A DNA stretch of 64,000 nucleotides from DAOVRD01 sp964521715 (GCA_964521715.1 CAZFSS010000018.1:1-64000), one strand, 5' to 3'; positions 7,967 through 17,739 are shown, counted from the first letter of the stretch. Notes: generated by a model from the letters alone, not told the origin. Program-made: numbers and translations.

Positions 7967-9820
7967 CTATGTGCGTTTCCCGGAGGCGGGCTCTTCGGCC
8001 CTCTGCTCCGACGGCTGTTCCGAGACATCGTTCGGCGCCCCGCCCACGCCGGCGACCTCTTCCTCCACACGGTCAGTCAGCGCGTCGAACTGCGCCAGTT
8101 CCCCCTCCGCGATGCGCTTGGCGCGAGAGATGGCCTCCATGACGGGCAGCGCGGTCAGCCTCGCCAGGTCAGCATGGCCGGCCAACGCCTCGCGGGCGTG
8201 ATGATAGTAGTGCAGGATCAGCCCCAGCAGCCGGAACTGCTTCTCCAGTGAAGTGCAGGAATCGACGTCGTCGAAGGCGTTCTGGTGGAGGAAGTCCTCC
8301 CGCACCATGCGCGCCACTTCCATCAGCAACCGGTCGGCGGGCGAGAGGGCGTCGATGCCGACCAGGCGCACGAGCTCTTCGAGTTCGGACTCGCGCTGGA
8401 GGATCTGCATGGCCTCCTTGCGGTTGGCTGCCCACTTCGTGTCCACTTCCTTGTTGGCCCACTCGTCAATGGCCCGCTGATACAGAGAGTAGCTGCGCAG
8501 CCAGGAGACGGCGGGGAAGTGTCTGGCCGCCGCGAGCCTGTCCTCCAGGCTCCAGAAGACCCTGACCACGCGCAGCGTGCTTTGGACGACGGGCTCGGAT
8601 AGGTCGCCGCCGGGGGGCGAGACGGCGCCGATGGCCGTCAGTGTTGCGTGCCGTTCGGGCTCGCCCAGGCAGATGACGTTGCCGACGCGCTCGTAGAAGC
8701 TGGCGATGCGGCTGGCCAGGTAGGCAGGGTAGCCTTCCTCGCCGGGCATCTCCTCGAGGCGGCCGGAGACTTCGCGCATGGCCTCAGCCCAGCGCGAGGT
8801 GGAATCGGCCATCAGGGCCACGTTGTAGCCCATGTCGCGGAAGTACTCGGCCATGGTGATGCCAGTGAAGACGGACGCTTCGCGCGCCGCCACGGGCATA
8901 TTGGAGGTGTTGGCGACCAGGACGGTCCTCTTGATCAGGGCTTCGCCGGTGCGCGGGTCGTGCAGCTCCGGCAGCTCCATCAGGACGTCCGTCATTTCGT
9001 TGCCGCGTTCGCCGCAGCCGAGGTAGACGATGATGTCGGCATTGGCCCACTTGGCCAGTTGGTGCTGGACGACGGTCTTGCCGCTGCCGAAGGGGCCGGG
9101 AACGCAGGCGGTGCCGCCCATAGCGACGGGGAAGAACATGTCAATGACGCGCTGCCCGGTGACCAGGGGCGCGACGGGCGGCAGCTTCTTGGCCACCTCG
9201 CGCGGCCGCCGCACGGGCCACCGGTGCATCATGGTCACGGGCACGTCGCGGCCCTCGGCGGCCAGCACGGCGACGGTGTCGCTCACGGTGGCGTCGTATT
9301 CCAGGATGGACCTAATCTTCCCCCGCACGCCTTCCGGGATCATGACGCGATGCTCCACGGCGTTGGTTTCCTGGACCGTGCCGATGATGTCGCCGGGGCC
9401 GCACTCGGCCCCGACCTTGACAGTCGGGGTGAAGTGCCACTTCCGCTCGCGGTCGAGTGCCGGCGCGTCAGCCCCGCGCACGATGTAGTCGCCGAAGGCC
9501 TGCCGCAGGACGGTCAGCGGCCGCTGCACGCCGTCATAGATGCTCTCGATCAGGCCTGGGCCAAGCTCCACGCTGAGCGGCACGCCTGTGGCAAAGACCG
9601 GCTGGCCGGGGCCGACGCCTTCGGTCTCCTCGTAGACCTGGATCGAGTAGGCATCGCCGCGAATCTCGATGACCTCGCCGAAGAGCCTGGCCTCGCCGAT
9701 GCGCACCAGCTCGGACATCCGGGTCCCCGCCAGGCCCACGGCCACCACCAGCGGGCCGGAGACTCTGACGACGCGCCCTTCGGCCAGCCCCTGGCCGGTT
9801 CGTTTGCCCTGTTCTGCCAT
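7967..9820 (-). CDS. ntpA: V-type ATPase catalytic subunit A
   Basis: This 617-residue protein is the catalytic head subunit. The P-loop GPFGSGKT lies at about residues 242-249, and the ALMADSTSRWAEAMRE segment marks the nucleotide-binding core. The long non-homologous insert between the N-domain and the P-loop domain that separates A from F-type beta is present. The C-terminus carries about 35 extra residues rich in Glu and Ala. The ATG at 9820 is preferred over one 15 bases upstream because GGAG is six bases before it. Confidence 0.96.
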   Translation of the reverse strand: MAEQGKRTGQGLAEGRVVRVSGPLVVAVGLAGTRMSELVRIGEARLFGEVIEIRGDAYSIQVYEETEGVGPGQPVFATGVPLSVELGPGLIESIYDGVQRPLTVLRQAFGDYIVRGADAPALDRERKWHFTPTVKVGAECGPGDIIGTVQETNAVEHRVMIPEGVRGKIRSILEYDATVSDTVAVLAAEGRDVPVTMMHRWPVRRPREVAKKLPPVAPLVTGQRVIDMFFPVAMGGTACVPGPFGSGKTVVQHQLAKWANADIIVYLGCGERGNEMTDVLMELPELHDPRTGEALIKRTVLVANTSNMPVAAREASVFTGITMAEYFRDMGYNVALMADSTSRWAEAMREVSGRLEEMPGEEGYPAYLASRIASFYERVGNVICLGEPERHATLTAIGAVSPPGGDLSEPVVQSTLRVVRVFWSLEDRLAAARHFPAVSWLRSYSLYQRAIDEWANKEVDTKWAANRKEAMQILQRESELEELVRLVGIDALSPADRLLMEVARMVREDFLHQNAFDDVDSCTSLEKQFRLLGLILHYYHHAREALAGHADLARLTALPVMEAISRAKRIAEGELAQFDALTDRVEEEVAGVGGAPNDVSEQPSEQRAEEPASGKRT

Positions 9821-9841
9821 GATGCTCTCCTGCAAAGCGGC

Positions 9842-10171
9842 TTAGCCCTTGGAGATCAGGTCTACGCCGATGGATCGCCCCACCATGTACTTCATGAAGG
9901 CCAGAGTGCTGTCCGCCGATCCGCCCGGGCCGGGCACCACCAGCACGACGGCACCCGTCTCGAGGCGCAGCTCTGAGATGGCGCGCATCTTCGCCTTGGC
10001 CAATGTCTCGCTGACCAGGATGAGGCCGACGGAGGCGTCCAGCGCGTGCTTGCGCAGCGGCTCCATGAGGTCGGCCTCCGGCCCGAGGGGGACGAGCTGC
10101 ACCCCGGCGGCCCGCAGGCAGGCCATCTCCTCGCGGGGGCCTAGAGCGATGATCCTCTTGGCCTTAGCCAT
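9842..10171 (-). CDS. ntpG: V-type ATPase subunit F
   Basis: This 109-residue protein fits the small Rossmann-like central-stalk subunit F (named NtpG in Enterococcus). LILVSETLAKAK and the strand VVLVVPGPGG are typical. It binds subunit D in the rotor. It sits between the C and A genes, exactly as in the Enterococcus operon. Confidence 0.82.
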   Translation of the reverse strand: MAKAKRIIALGPREEMACLRAAGVQLVPLGPEADLMEPLRKHALDASVGLILVSETLAKAKMRAISELRLETGAVVLVVPGPGGSADSTLAFMKYMVGRSIGVDLISKG

Positions 10172-10186
10172 CGAGCCTCGGACCTT

Positions 10187-11185
10187 TCAGACATAGCACG
10201 CCCGCAGACGGCTTGCCAGCAGCTCGCCAGCGATGCCGCCCGCGCGGCCGGCGACAACGACCGACAGATTGCGCAGCTCGGCATCCATCCCCACCAGGTA
10301 GGCGAAGACGCGCGCGGAGCCGAAGGGAACGCTCCTTGCGCCGCGCGCGTAGTCCATGAGCCACTCGTCCGCGGCGCTGACGAAACCCCTGATGCGGCCC
10401 GGCCCTTCGGCCTCCGCAAAGCGGTCCGCCCGCAGGCCATCCATCGCCGCGCTGAGCAGCGGCGGCCAGTCGGCGTCCTCCGTGCGGACCAGCGCCGAAA
10501 ACAGCGCCCGCTCGTGGCGGCCGCGGCAGAGCAGGTCCCGGAGCGTGTCGCCGGCGCCGAGCGCACGGGCGCGCCAGAGCATCTCGACCCCCTTGGCGGT
10601 GTCGTAGCGGCGGAAGTAGCCGGCCACGAAGGGATCGCCGCAATGCCCCGCCTCCTCAGTCAGAGCGGACAGGCACGCGGCATCCACGGCCGCATCAAGG
10701 AGTTCGGGCTGCTCGCCCGCCGCGTCCAGGACGCTGCGCGCCTGGGAGGCCGCCCGCGCGAAGTACTGCGGCAGCCCCGTCCAATTGTCGTCCCAGACCC
10801 TCTGCCACGTCTCGTCGTCGTCGGGCGCCGGTGCGGCCTCCCCGGCAGCCAGGCCCAGCACTCGGCGCTTGACGAAGTCCTTGAAACTGCGCAACAGGCG
10901 GGGCAGGTCCAGCATGTCAAGGATGTCGGGCGAGGGGCAGAAGCCGCGCATCTCGTCAATGGCGGCCCGATAGGCGTCGGCAGCGTGGCGGTCGGCGCGG
11001 CGCATGTCTTCGACGGCACGGATGCGCTCGCCCAGCGGCGTCGGGCTCAGTCGTCGCAGCAGACCCTCCAGTCGCGGTTCCGCCAGCAGTTGCTGGAAGA
11101 AGCCGAGGGGCAGCATGCGCACCTCGCGCGCGGCGACCAGCCCGCTGGCGAACGTCCAATCCTCTTTCTTGCAGGAACCTGCCAC
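10187..11185 (-). CDS. ntpC: V-type ATPase subunit C (V0D/AC39 family)
   Basis: This 332-residue, nearly all-helical protein holds the position of subunit C, which seats the central stalk on the proteolipid ring. The family signature near the start (KKEDWTFASGLVAAREVRML) resembles the usual first helix of C/AC39 proteins. Overall similarity is low, as is common in this family, and the call leans on operon position. The GTG start at 11185 has GGGGAGG seven bases upstream. Confidence 0.78.
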   Translation of the reverse strand: MAGSCKKEDWTFASGLVAAREVRMLPLGFFQQLLAEPRLEGLLRRLSPTPLGERIRAVEDMRRADRHAADAYRAAIDEMRGFCPSPDILDMLDLPRLLRSFKDFVKRRVLGLAAGEAAPAPDDDETWQRVWDDNWTGLPQYFARAASQARSVLDAAGEQPELLDAAVDAACLSALTEEAGHCGDPFVAGYFRRYDTAKGVEMLWRARALGAGDTLRDLLCRGRHERALFSALVRTEDADWPPLLSAAMDGLRADRFAEAEGPGRIRGFVSAADEWLMDYARGARSVPFGSARVFAYLVGMDAELRNLSVVVAGRAGGIAGELLASRLRACYV

Positions 11186-11231
11186 GCGCGGACCTCCCCT
11201 CGCCGGCACGTGCGGCCTCGCCTTCGCCCCT

Positions 11232-11831
11232 TCAGACGGTCATGTCGCCCGGGAAGACGATCCTCGACACTTCAGGGGCAAGGGACTGGCGCGATTGCCG
11301 CCACCGTGCATCCACGGAAAGGTCAATCTCGAATCTCTCCGCCCGGAACAGCGCGCCGCCCAGCAGCGGCGCCTCGTGTCGGGCCTGCTGGATCTGCGCG
11401 TTCTGAGGACGCGATGCGTTCAGCTTCTTAACTGCCGGCGCCAGGCGCTGCATATCGCGCTCGTTGCACAGCATCTGGCCCGGGGTGTCGCCGGGCAGCT
11501 CCTGCATCCACTTCTCCATCACGGCGCGGTATTCGTCGTCGGGCAGCTCCGTGAGATGATGAGCGGCGCGGGAGAACAGGTCGTCGAGTATCTCGTTGCG
11601 CCGCTTGAGCAGGGCCAGGTTGTGCTCGCCTTCGCGGCGGATCTTGCGGCGCAAGCTCTCCTGCTGGGCGTCCTGGCGGGCCCGCTCGGTGCGGCGGGCG
11701 AACTCGGCCTCCAGGGCCTTGCGCGCCGCGGCGAGCTTCTTGTCGCGCCGGGCGCGGGCCTCGGCCTCGATCCCATCGGCGTCGGCCTTCGCCTGGGCCA
11801 GAATGGACTGGCGTATGTGGTCTATGGACAT
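11232..11831 (-). CDS. ntpE: V-type ATPase subunit E (peripheral stalk)
   Basis: This 199-residue protein has a long charged N-terminal coiled coil (about residues 10-75, rich in Ala, Arg, Glu and Lys) followed by a globular domain that contacts the head, as in subunit E. The motif LNASRPQNAQIQ lies in the globular part. It pairs with the small coiled-coil subunit encoded at the operon start to form the peripheral stalk. Confidence 0.85.
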   Translation of the reverse strand: MSIDHIRQSILAQAKADADGIEAEARARRDKKLAAARKALEAEFARRTERARQDAQQESLRRKIRREGEHNLALLKRRNEILDDLFSRAAHHLTELPDDEYRAVMEKWMQELPGDTPGQMLCNERDMQRLAPAVKKLNASRPQNAQIQQARHEAPLLGGALFRAERFEIDLSVDARWRQSRQSLAPEVSRIVFPGDMTV

Positions 11832-11881
11832 CGTTCGCCGGGCTCCTGCTCAGGCGGAGGAGGCGAGAGGATTGGCGACGG

Positions 11882-12385
11882 TCAGGCTTCCTTGCACAGC
11901 CACAGGGCGAACAGGATGGCGGCAAGGAGCGAGACGACGGCATAGGTCTCAACCAGGGCCGGCAGGATGATGGCGCGGCCGGCTTCGTCCGGCTTCTTGG
12001 CCACGAGGTTGATGGCGGCGGCGGAGGTCTCGCCCTGGTAGATGGCGCTGCGCCATTCGACCCCGCCCAGTGCAATCCCGACGAACAGCAGGCCCAGGCC
12101 GGTAATCGGTCTCACGCTGACCTCGCCGCTCATCAGGCCGGTGCGCGTGGCGATGAAGATCGCGCCGATGAAGGAGTAGAAGCCCTGCGTGCCGGGCAGC
12201 GCAATCAGGACGAGCATCCTGCCGAACAGCTCGGGCTTCTCCGACAGCACGCCGGCGGCCTGGGAAGCCGAGATGCGGATGCCGCGCGCCGAACCTACGC
12301 AGCCCATCATCACCGCGAGCATTGCGCCCGCCACGGCCCAGCCCAGGCCGGTCTGGGTGAAGTACTGCTTGACAAGTTCCTCCAT
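11882..12385 (-). CDS. ntpK: V-type ATPase proteolipid (c-ring) subunit K with Na+ ligand set
   Basis: This 167-residue protein is a duplicated two-hairpin proteolipid with four membrane segments. The ion-carrying carboxylate is Glu146 in ALVETYAV of the second hairpin. Residues L63, T66, Q67 (LPGTQG), Q117 (YQGE) and E146 match the five Na+ ligands of Enterococcus hirae NtpK (L61, T64, Q65, Q110, E139). This predicts a Na+-translocating rather than H+-translocating enzyme. The first hairpin has Gly/Thr in place of a carboxylate, so each subunit carries one ion, which fits a V-type pump or a low-ratio ring. Confidence 0.93.
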   Translation of the reverse strand: MEELVKQYFTQTGLGWAVAGAMLAVMMGCVGSARGIRISASQAAGVLSEKPELFGRMLVLIALPGTQGFYSFIGAIFIATRTGLMSGEVSVRPITGLGLLFVGIALGGVEWRSAIYQGETSAAAINLVAKKPDEAGRAIILPALVETYAVVSLLAAILFALWLCKEA

Positions 12386-12410
12386 GTGCGCCTTGCGCCT
12401 CCTGCCGCTG

Positions 12411-14432
12411 TCAGGTACGCCCCCCCGGGGAATTGACGACCAGCACCCTCTCCGTGTCGACGGAGAGGGGCCGGAACCGCACGCCGCCTGCTTCGTAGAA
12501 ACGCCCGAAGAACTCCAGGAATATCAGCCGCGCCGAATGCACGAACGCGCCCAGGATGCTCACCGCGAAGTTGAACACGTGCCCGAGGACGAGCGTGCCC
12601 ACAAACAGCACGCCGCCCACCCAGGGCAGCCCCCGCAGAAGGTCTGCCATGATGTTGAACGACATCCCGACGATCGTCGTGGTCAGCCCCAGCGCCAGCA
12701 GGCGCGAATAGGACAGCATGTCGCCTACGAACGATACGCACCCGTACGTTCCCACGATGCCGTACAGGCTCACCACGCCCGTGATGGCCTTGCCGGCGAG
12801 CGTCGGCTCGTGCCGCCCCTGGCTGAGGACAAGGCCCAGCGCTCCCACCGCCAGCAGGGCGAGGCCGCCGTGGAACACCCAGCCTGGCGTGGGGAAGAAC
12901 AGGTTCGAAACGGTGATCAGGAAGCCGGGCAACGCCAGCAGCCAGAGCCCTGCGTCCAGGAGCGCGCCGGTCGGGTTCCCGCGCCGCAGCATCCCGTAGC
13001 CCCGCAGCATGATGCCGTAGAACTGGTTTGCCACGCCCATGGCCAGCGCCACCAGCAGCATCATCACGGGCTTGTCCAGCGGGTCCACTAGGGCGGTCCG
13101 CTCCTTGATGCGCAGCAGTATGTTGCCCTCGCCCAGATACTCCGCCTGCCACAGGTCCCCCGCCCATGAGCCGGTCAGAACCCCGATGATGATCGTGCTG
13201 ACGCCGCAGTAGAGGAAGAGCATGCACATGTCGTGCAGGCCCTCGTGGCGGCGCGCCTTCCAGGCGAGGTAGCCGGCCACGGCGCACAGCAACATGCCGT
13301 AAATCGCGTCCCCGAAGCAACATGCGAAAAACACGAGGAAGCTCAGGGAGAGATATGGCGTCGGATCGAACGCGAAGTAGTCCGGCATCCCGAACATGCG
13401 CACCAGGAAGGTCATCGGCTTCCAGAACGCGCCGGAGTGGACGGAGACGGGCACGCGATCCTCCGGGCGCGGGTCCTCGAACAAGACCGACGCCTGAGGA
13501 ATGCTGGCGGCCAGCGCGGACTTGAGCGCCTCAACGTCCCTGGCGCGCACGTAGCCGCTGAAGATCGCCACGCGCCTGCCGCAGCCTCCGCTGTGGACGG
13601 CCCGTATCCTCGCCAGCTGTGCAACCCAGTGCGCACGAACAATGGCCAACTGACGGCGCTGCGCCGCCAGCTCTCTGACGCGGGAGCGCAGCGCCTCGCT
13701 TTCCCGGCGCAGGCCTTCTGCCTCCTGACGCAGCTCGGCGACCCTCTGCGCCACCGGCACATCCAGCGGCGGGATCGGTTTCTCCGTGAACTCGTATCGC
13801 TTCAGGACGGCGTCCGCCTCCTCCCGCTCGGCCTGAAGGGCCAGGACGCAGAGGTGTATCGCCGACTTGTCCCGGAAGAGCCTTTGCACCACCAGGTGAT
13901 CCGTAGCCCACGGATCGTCCTGCAGTTCCGACCACCTGGCCCGGCTCATGCTTCCGATCCACACCCGCACGCGACGCAGGCGGCACACCAGGGAGACGTC
14001 GAACGGCAGCCGGCCGAAGGACGCAAGGAGGGTGCTCTCCGCGTCGGCGTGCTCGGTCGCGCGCTGGAGCTCCCTGTGATGCTCGGCCGCCCGGCGGCAT
14101 TCCTCGAACAGGGGTGCGACGTCCAGCTCGCCCACGGCGCGCTGCATCTCGTCCGCGGACACGTGGATGGGGACGTTGACCAGGCTTTCCACAAAGCCCC
14201 TGCGCGAGGGAGCGAACTCCTCGAAGACGCCTTCGATGAGTTCCAGCTCCTTCAGGCGGGACTCGACGGACTCGGCGTCCGCCGCGCAGCGCTCGATGTC
14301 GTCCTCCGCATCGAGCTGCGAGGGAAAGTCCTCCAGGTGCACCAGGCGCAGCCTCTGCAAGGCCGCCGCCAACTCCTCTCCGCGCTCGCGGGGCACCAGG
14401 AAGGTCACGCGCTTCATCCTCTGTATCGTCAC
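12411..14432 (-). CDS. ntpI: V-type ATPase subunit I (a subunit, stator)
   Basis: This 673-residue protein has a cytoplasmic N-half with two coiled-coil stretches (about 60-125 and 215-265) and a C-half with seven to eight membrane segments starting at about residue 355. It provides the ion half-channels beside the c-ring and anchors the peripheral stalks. The GMSFNIMADLLRG and HVFNFAVSILGAFVHSARL segments near the end are typical. It lies between the small stalk gene and ntpK. Confidence 0.93.
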   Translation of the reverse strand: MTIQRMKRVTFLVPRERGEELAAALQRLRLVHLEDFPSQLDAEDDIERCAADAESVESRLKELELIEGVFEEFAPSRRGFVESLVNVPIHVSADEMQRAVGELDVAPLFEECRRAAEHHRELQRATEHADAESTLLASFGRLPFDVSLVCRLRRVRVWIGSMSRARWSELQDDPWATDHLVVQRLFRDKSAIHLCVLALQAEREEADAVLKRYEFTEKPIPPLDVPVAQRVAELRQEAEGLRRESEALRSRVRELAAQRRQLAIVRAHWVAQLARIRAVHSGGCGRRVAIFSGYVRARDVEALKSALAASIPQASVLFEDPRPEDRVPVSVHSGAFWKPMTFLVRMFGMPDYFAFDPTPYLSLSFLVFFACCFGDAIYGMLLCAVAGYLAWKARRHEGLHDMCMLFLYCGVSTIIIGVLTGSWAGDLWQAEYLGEGNILLRIKERTALVDPLDKPVMMLLVALAMGVANQFYGIMLRGYGMLRRGNPTGALLDAGLWLLALPGFLITVSNLFFPTPGWVFHGGLALLAVGALGLVLSQGRHEPTLAGKAITGVVSLYGIVGTYGCVSFVGDMLSYSRLLALGLTTTIVGMSFNIMADLLRGLPWVGGVLFVGTLVLGHVFNFAVSILGAFVHSARLIFLEFFGRFYEAGGVRFRPLSVDTERVLVVNSPGGRT

Positions 14433-14433
14433 G

Positions 14434-14748
14434 CTAGCCCTCGCGCAGGTGCTTCAGGATGAACTCCACGGCCTCCGCGGCGACCTTCGCATCAAGCGCC
14501 TCTAACCGGGCAGCGATCTGCTGAGCTTTTTCGTCGATTCTTGCCAGCTCGGCTGCCGTTTTGGCGTCCAGGTCCGCCTTGAAAGACCGCATCTCCGCTG
14601 CGAATGCCTCTTCGAACTCCTTGCGCAGGGCGGCGACCTGCCCCTTCAGATTCCCTTCGAGCCCTTCCGCCCTGGCGGTGGCCTCGGCAACGAGGCGGTC
14701 CGCTTCGGCCTCGATCTCCCGGGCCAGCTCAATGGGATGCTTGGTCAT
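14434..14748 (-). CDS. ntpF: V-type ATPase small coiled-coil stalk subunit (H/G-like)
   Basis: This 104-residue protein is almost entirely a predicted coiled coil rich in Ala, Glu, Lys and Arg (about residues 5-90). It stands where Enterococcus has ntpF and archaea have ahaH, and its stop is one base from the ntpI start. It would pair with subunit E. The start at 14748 keeps the coiled coil and drops an unlikely leader; the frame is open further upstream. First gene of the operon. Confidence 0.75.
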   Translation of the reverse strand: MTKHPIELAREIEAEADRLVAEATARAEGLEGNLKGQVAALRKEFEEAFAAEMRSFKADLDAKTAAELARIDEKAQQIAARLEALDAKVAAEAVEFILKHLREG

Positions 14749-15424
14749 GGGCCTCGCCGTGTGGAATCCTAAGTACTTGGCATGAAAGTCCTTATGATAT
14801 ATCCGAACGCGCTCGTGCCGGGCATTGCCGCCAGATCCCGAAGGCCCCGGCTGCGGCACACGCCAGGATCACGGCTTGTGGCGCAACGCAGACAGCCCGC
14901 ATTCTCGGCACCGAGATAAGCGCGTGCATCGCCGCGCGAGATCACAACTGCGCACCGTCTGGCACGCGTTCTGCCAGCAGGAGCTAGCCGGCCGCTACAC
15001 CCGGGCCTGCATGATACCACAATGCCGTAGGGCTCCTGCAACAAACAGCCGTATGGACGGCTCGCCGGGGCTGCCGATGCGCGCGTTTCGGCCAGCGCGG
15101 GCCGTAAAGTGAGCACTGGGAACAGGAAAGGCGCCGGCGCGCCCTCGAGAAGAAAGAGAACAGATAGGCCCCGCAGAGAGTTGCCATACTGTCACCAGGG
15201 CGGCCGGTAACAAGCCGGATTCGGCAGAAACGAGCGGGAATGGCAGATTGAGCGTAAAGCGTTGTAAGCTGGAAGCTTAGATGCAACTCCGTCCTAGCGC
15301 GCCCGGTACATTCCGGCGAGCTCCACCTGTTCCGCTGTCTAAGAAGGACACCAGATGATCCCCTACAGGTCCCTCGCCGCCCTCGTCGAGACCGAGCGCT
15401 GGCCCGACGTCGGCACGCCTGCGC
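14749..15424. other. 676-base region upstream of the V-ATPase operon, no gene seen
   Basis: This stretch separates the operon start from the end of the SGNH hydrolase gene, both on the minus strand, so it should hold the operon promoter. An AT-rich patch at about 14790-14800 (GATATATCATAAGG on the minus strand) is the best candidate -10 area, but no clear -35 box is present. Short open frames here show no family resemblance and lack SD sequences. Confidence 0.35.
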
Positions 15425-16594
15425 TCAGCCCGCACCCGCCGCCTCGGCCTGGTCCTGTCTGGCGAACCACGCGCGGGCCGATGGCTCCGTCTTGAAGAAC
15501 GCAAGCAGCATCTCGGCCACCTTCCGCTGGCCGGATGCGCTGGGGTGCGTCCCGTCCTCGCCCAGGTCCTCGCGCTTCCAGACCAGCCCGTCCGCCTTGC
15601 GTGCGTTCAGACCGTCGCCCCACAAGTAGGGACCCCACAGGAGGAGCGGCGCGTTCACGTCCCCGCGCTCTGCCGTCCAGTTGAGCCCCGGGTCGCCCTT
15701 CATCTGGTCCTGTATCAACCAGCGCACGGCAAAGGCACTCTCGTAGGCGTACGGCTCGGGGTTGAGCCCCGTCGTCGCATAGCCGGCGTATATCCTGCTG
15801 GAAAGGTACGCCAGGCGCAGGTTCGGGAAGCGTTTGCGCGCGATCCGCAGCGCCGTGGCCATGTCCTCCTGAAGCCGGCGCGCGTGAGCAGGGAACTCCC
15901 CCAGGCTGGACGGGCCGGCAAGCGCCTGCTTCAGCCACACGACCTGCACCTGCGCGGCGGTGACTCCGGCGGCGCGAAGGCGCTCGTCCAGCACCGTCCA
16001 CGGGGACGGCTGGTCCGCCGCCTGCTCCTCCTGGACCCAGGCCCGCGCGTCGCGCCCTCCCTGAGCGCCGTTCACGATCACCACGTGCGGCGACTTCACG
16101 GGATCGGCGGCGGCCAGCCTCTGGAAGGCCTCGAACTCCTGCGACGTGTTGGACATGCCGATGGAGACGAGGACGACCTTGCCGTCGGCGGACGGTTCCC
16201 CCCGGGCATCGCGCAGCGCGACAGCCGCCGCCTCGGCGAGGGCCGCCTCTCGGAGTTCGGCGCCCGGCTCGTTCCGGCCGCCGCCGTAGAGGCCGCCGTC
16301 CTCGCCCTTGTACTTCGCCTCGCCCATTTCCGTCAGGGGCGCGAGCCCCGTCCGTTCCCTGGCCGGTTCTGCCGTGGTCATCAGCCTCTGTCGCTCCTTT
16401 TGGGCACGGGCCAGGTATTCGCGCTCCTCGGCCGTGAGCGTCTGGCCCTGGTTGGACTTCTGGAACAGCTCCCGCGCGCGGTCCCAGTTGATGGCCTCCT
16501 CGCCGGCCCACGCGAGCCCCACCGTCAGCGCGAGCAGCAGCACCCAAACGGCCGCTTCGCCCGGCCGACTCACTCCGCGTCTCTTCCTCTCCAC
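15425..16594 (-). CDS. secreted SGNH/GDSL-type hydrolase
   Basis: This 389-residue protein has a signal peptide (basic start ERKRR, then hydrophobic VWVLLLALTVGLAWA). The SGNH blocks can be read: Ser in SIGMSNTSQEF (block I), Gly in VNGAQGG (block II), and the Asp-His pair in DGTHPSASG (block V). The region between signal peptide and fold (about 35-115) is charged and probably a linker. SGNH enzymes deacetylate or de-esterify sugars and lipids. The GTG start at 16594 keeps the signal peptide and is preceded by GAGG. It is followed upstream by a secreted GH29 gene, so a role in deacetylating a fucose-containing glycan is possible but inferred. Confidence 0.78.
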   Translation of the reverse strand: MERKRRGVSRPGEAAVWVLLLALTVGLAWAGEEAINWDRARELFQKSNQGQTLTAEEREYLARAQKERQRLMTTAEPARERTGLAPLTEMGEAKYKGEDGGLYGGGRNEPGAELREAALAEAAAVALRDARGEPSADGKVVLVSIGMSNTSQEFEAFQRLAAADPVKSPHVVIVNGAQGGRDARAWVQEEQAADQPSPWTVLDERLRAAGVTAAQVQVVWLKQALAGPSSLGEFPAHARRLQEDMATALRIARKRFPNLRLAYLSSRIYAGYATTGLNPEPYAYESAFAVRWLIQDQMKGDPGLNWTAERGDVNAPLLLWGPYLWGDGLNARKADGLVWKREDLGEDGTHPSASGQRKVAEMLLAFFKTEPSARAWFARQDQAEAAGAG

Positions 16595-16704
16595 GTGCCT
16601 CACTCCTCCTGCAGGAGCTACTGGATGTCGCACGGAACTCCACAGCGCCCATCGTCGCCTGGCAGGCAACATGCCGCGAGAGACTGGCGGCGACCGCGGC
16701 GGAA

Positions 16705-17739
16705 TCAGGATCCGTCCGCGGATGACGCACGGATCAGTCTGCCCACCTCGCGGAGCGTCTTCACATCAATCTGGCGCAACCGGCCGGCGCGGTCCGGGCC
16801 GAGGGCCAGCGAGAGGATATTGCCCACCTTCGCGGCCTGCTTGTAGAGCGTGAAGATCTCTTCGGCGGGCATGGCCTTGTCCTCATCGCCGGGGTTAGTG
16901 TAGAACCAGCGGCCCAGCTTTCGGCCCGCCAGGATCGGCATCGTGAACTCGGCGGCCAGATACCCCTTGTACTCCCAGGTCTCCTTCTGCTTCGCACCGA
17001 CGCCGGCCCCGCTGGAATCGTCCAGCGGGGTAGGCATGCCCATCTCGCCGAGTCGAAGATTGCCGGCCGGCTGACCGTGGTTGAAGCCGACGAAACAACC
17101 TGGCTGGAGGCCCTTGACGAACGCGGCAGTCGCCTTGTGGTCCAGCCCGCCGGTGCCCGCCGCGGTGTCGAACCAGATGAACTCGACCGGGCCGTATTGG
17201 GTAAGCAGTTCCTGTAGCTGGGCCTTCTTCATCTGGGGGTTCGAACCCTTCACCGCCTCCGGGTCGCCTCCGCCCGGCCAACTCGTCCCGCCATCAACCG
17301 CGCCTGGCCAGGTCCAGTCGCCCTCGCAGAAGTAGAGGGCGAGTCTCAGACCGTGCCTGTCGCATGACCTCCGCACCTCGCTCAAGACGTCCTTGCCTAA
17401 CGGGCTCTTGGTCACTTTCCGGTCGGTCGTCTTGGTGTCCCAGAGGCAGAAACCGTCGGCGTGCTTGGTGAGAAAGAGGATGTAGCTCATCCCGGCCTCT
17501 TTGGCCACGCTGGCCCACTGGGCGGCGTCGCAACCGGTCGGACTGAAGAACGAGACATCTTTGATGCCGGGGGTGCAATCCCTGTCGGAGAACGTGCTGA
17601 ACGACCAGCAGATGAACATGCCGAACTTGAGGCCCTTCAGTTCTTCGGCCCGTTTGCGCATGTTGAGATAGGCCGCCCCGGCGGCAGGAACACCGGCAAC
17701 AACGGCGAGCAATGCGGCCGCAACGGAGACCCCAAACAT
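16705..17739 (-). CDS. secreted GH29-like alpha-L-fucosidase homologue
   Basis: This 344-residue protein begins with a signal peptide (VSVAAALLAVVAGVPAAGAA). LKFGMFICWSFSTFS replaces the FGxFxHWG motif, TKHADGFCLWDT is retained, and EFIWFDTAAG should supply the nucleophile Asp. It is shorter than typical GH29 enzymes and lacks the C-terminal beta domain, so the substrate may differ. The SD GGGAG is six bases before the ATG. It lies 110 bases upstream of the SGNH hydrolase gene on the same strand and may share a transcript with it. Confidence 0.78.
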   Translation of the reverse strand: MFGVSVAAALLAVVAGVPAAGAAYLNMRKRAEELKGLKFGMFICWSFSTFSDRDCTPGIKDVSFFSPTGCDAAQWASVAKEAGMSYILFLTKHADGFCLWDTKTTDRKVTKSPLGKDVLSEVRRSCDRHGLRLALYFCEGDWTWPGAVDGGTSWPGGGDPEAVKGSNPQMKKAQLQELLTQYGPVEFIWFDTAAGTGGLDHKATAAFVKGLQPGCFVGFNHGQPAGNLRLGEMGMPTPLDDSSGAGVGAKQKETWEYKGYLAAEFTMPILAGRKLGRWFYTNPGDEDKAMPAEEIFTLYKQAAKVGNILSLALGPDRAGRLRQIDVKTLREVGRLIRASSADGS

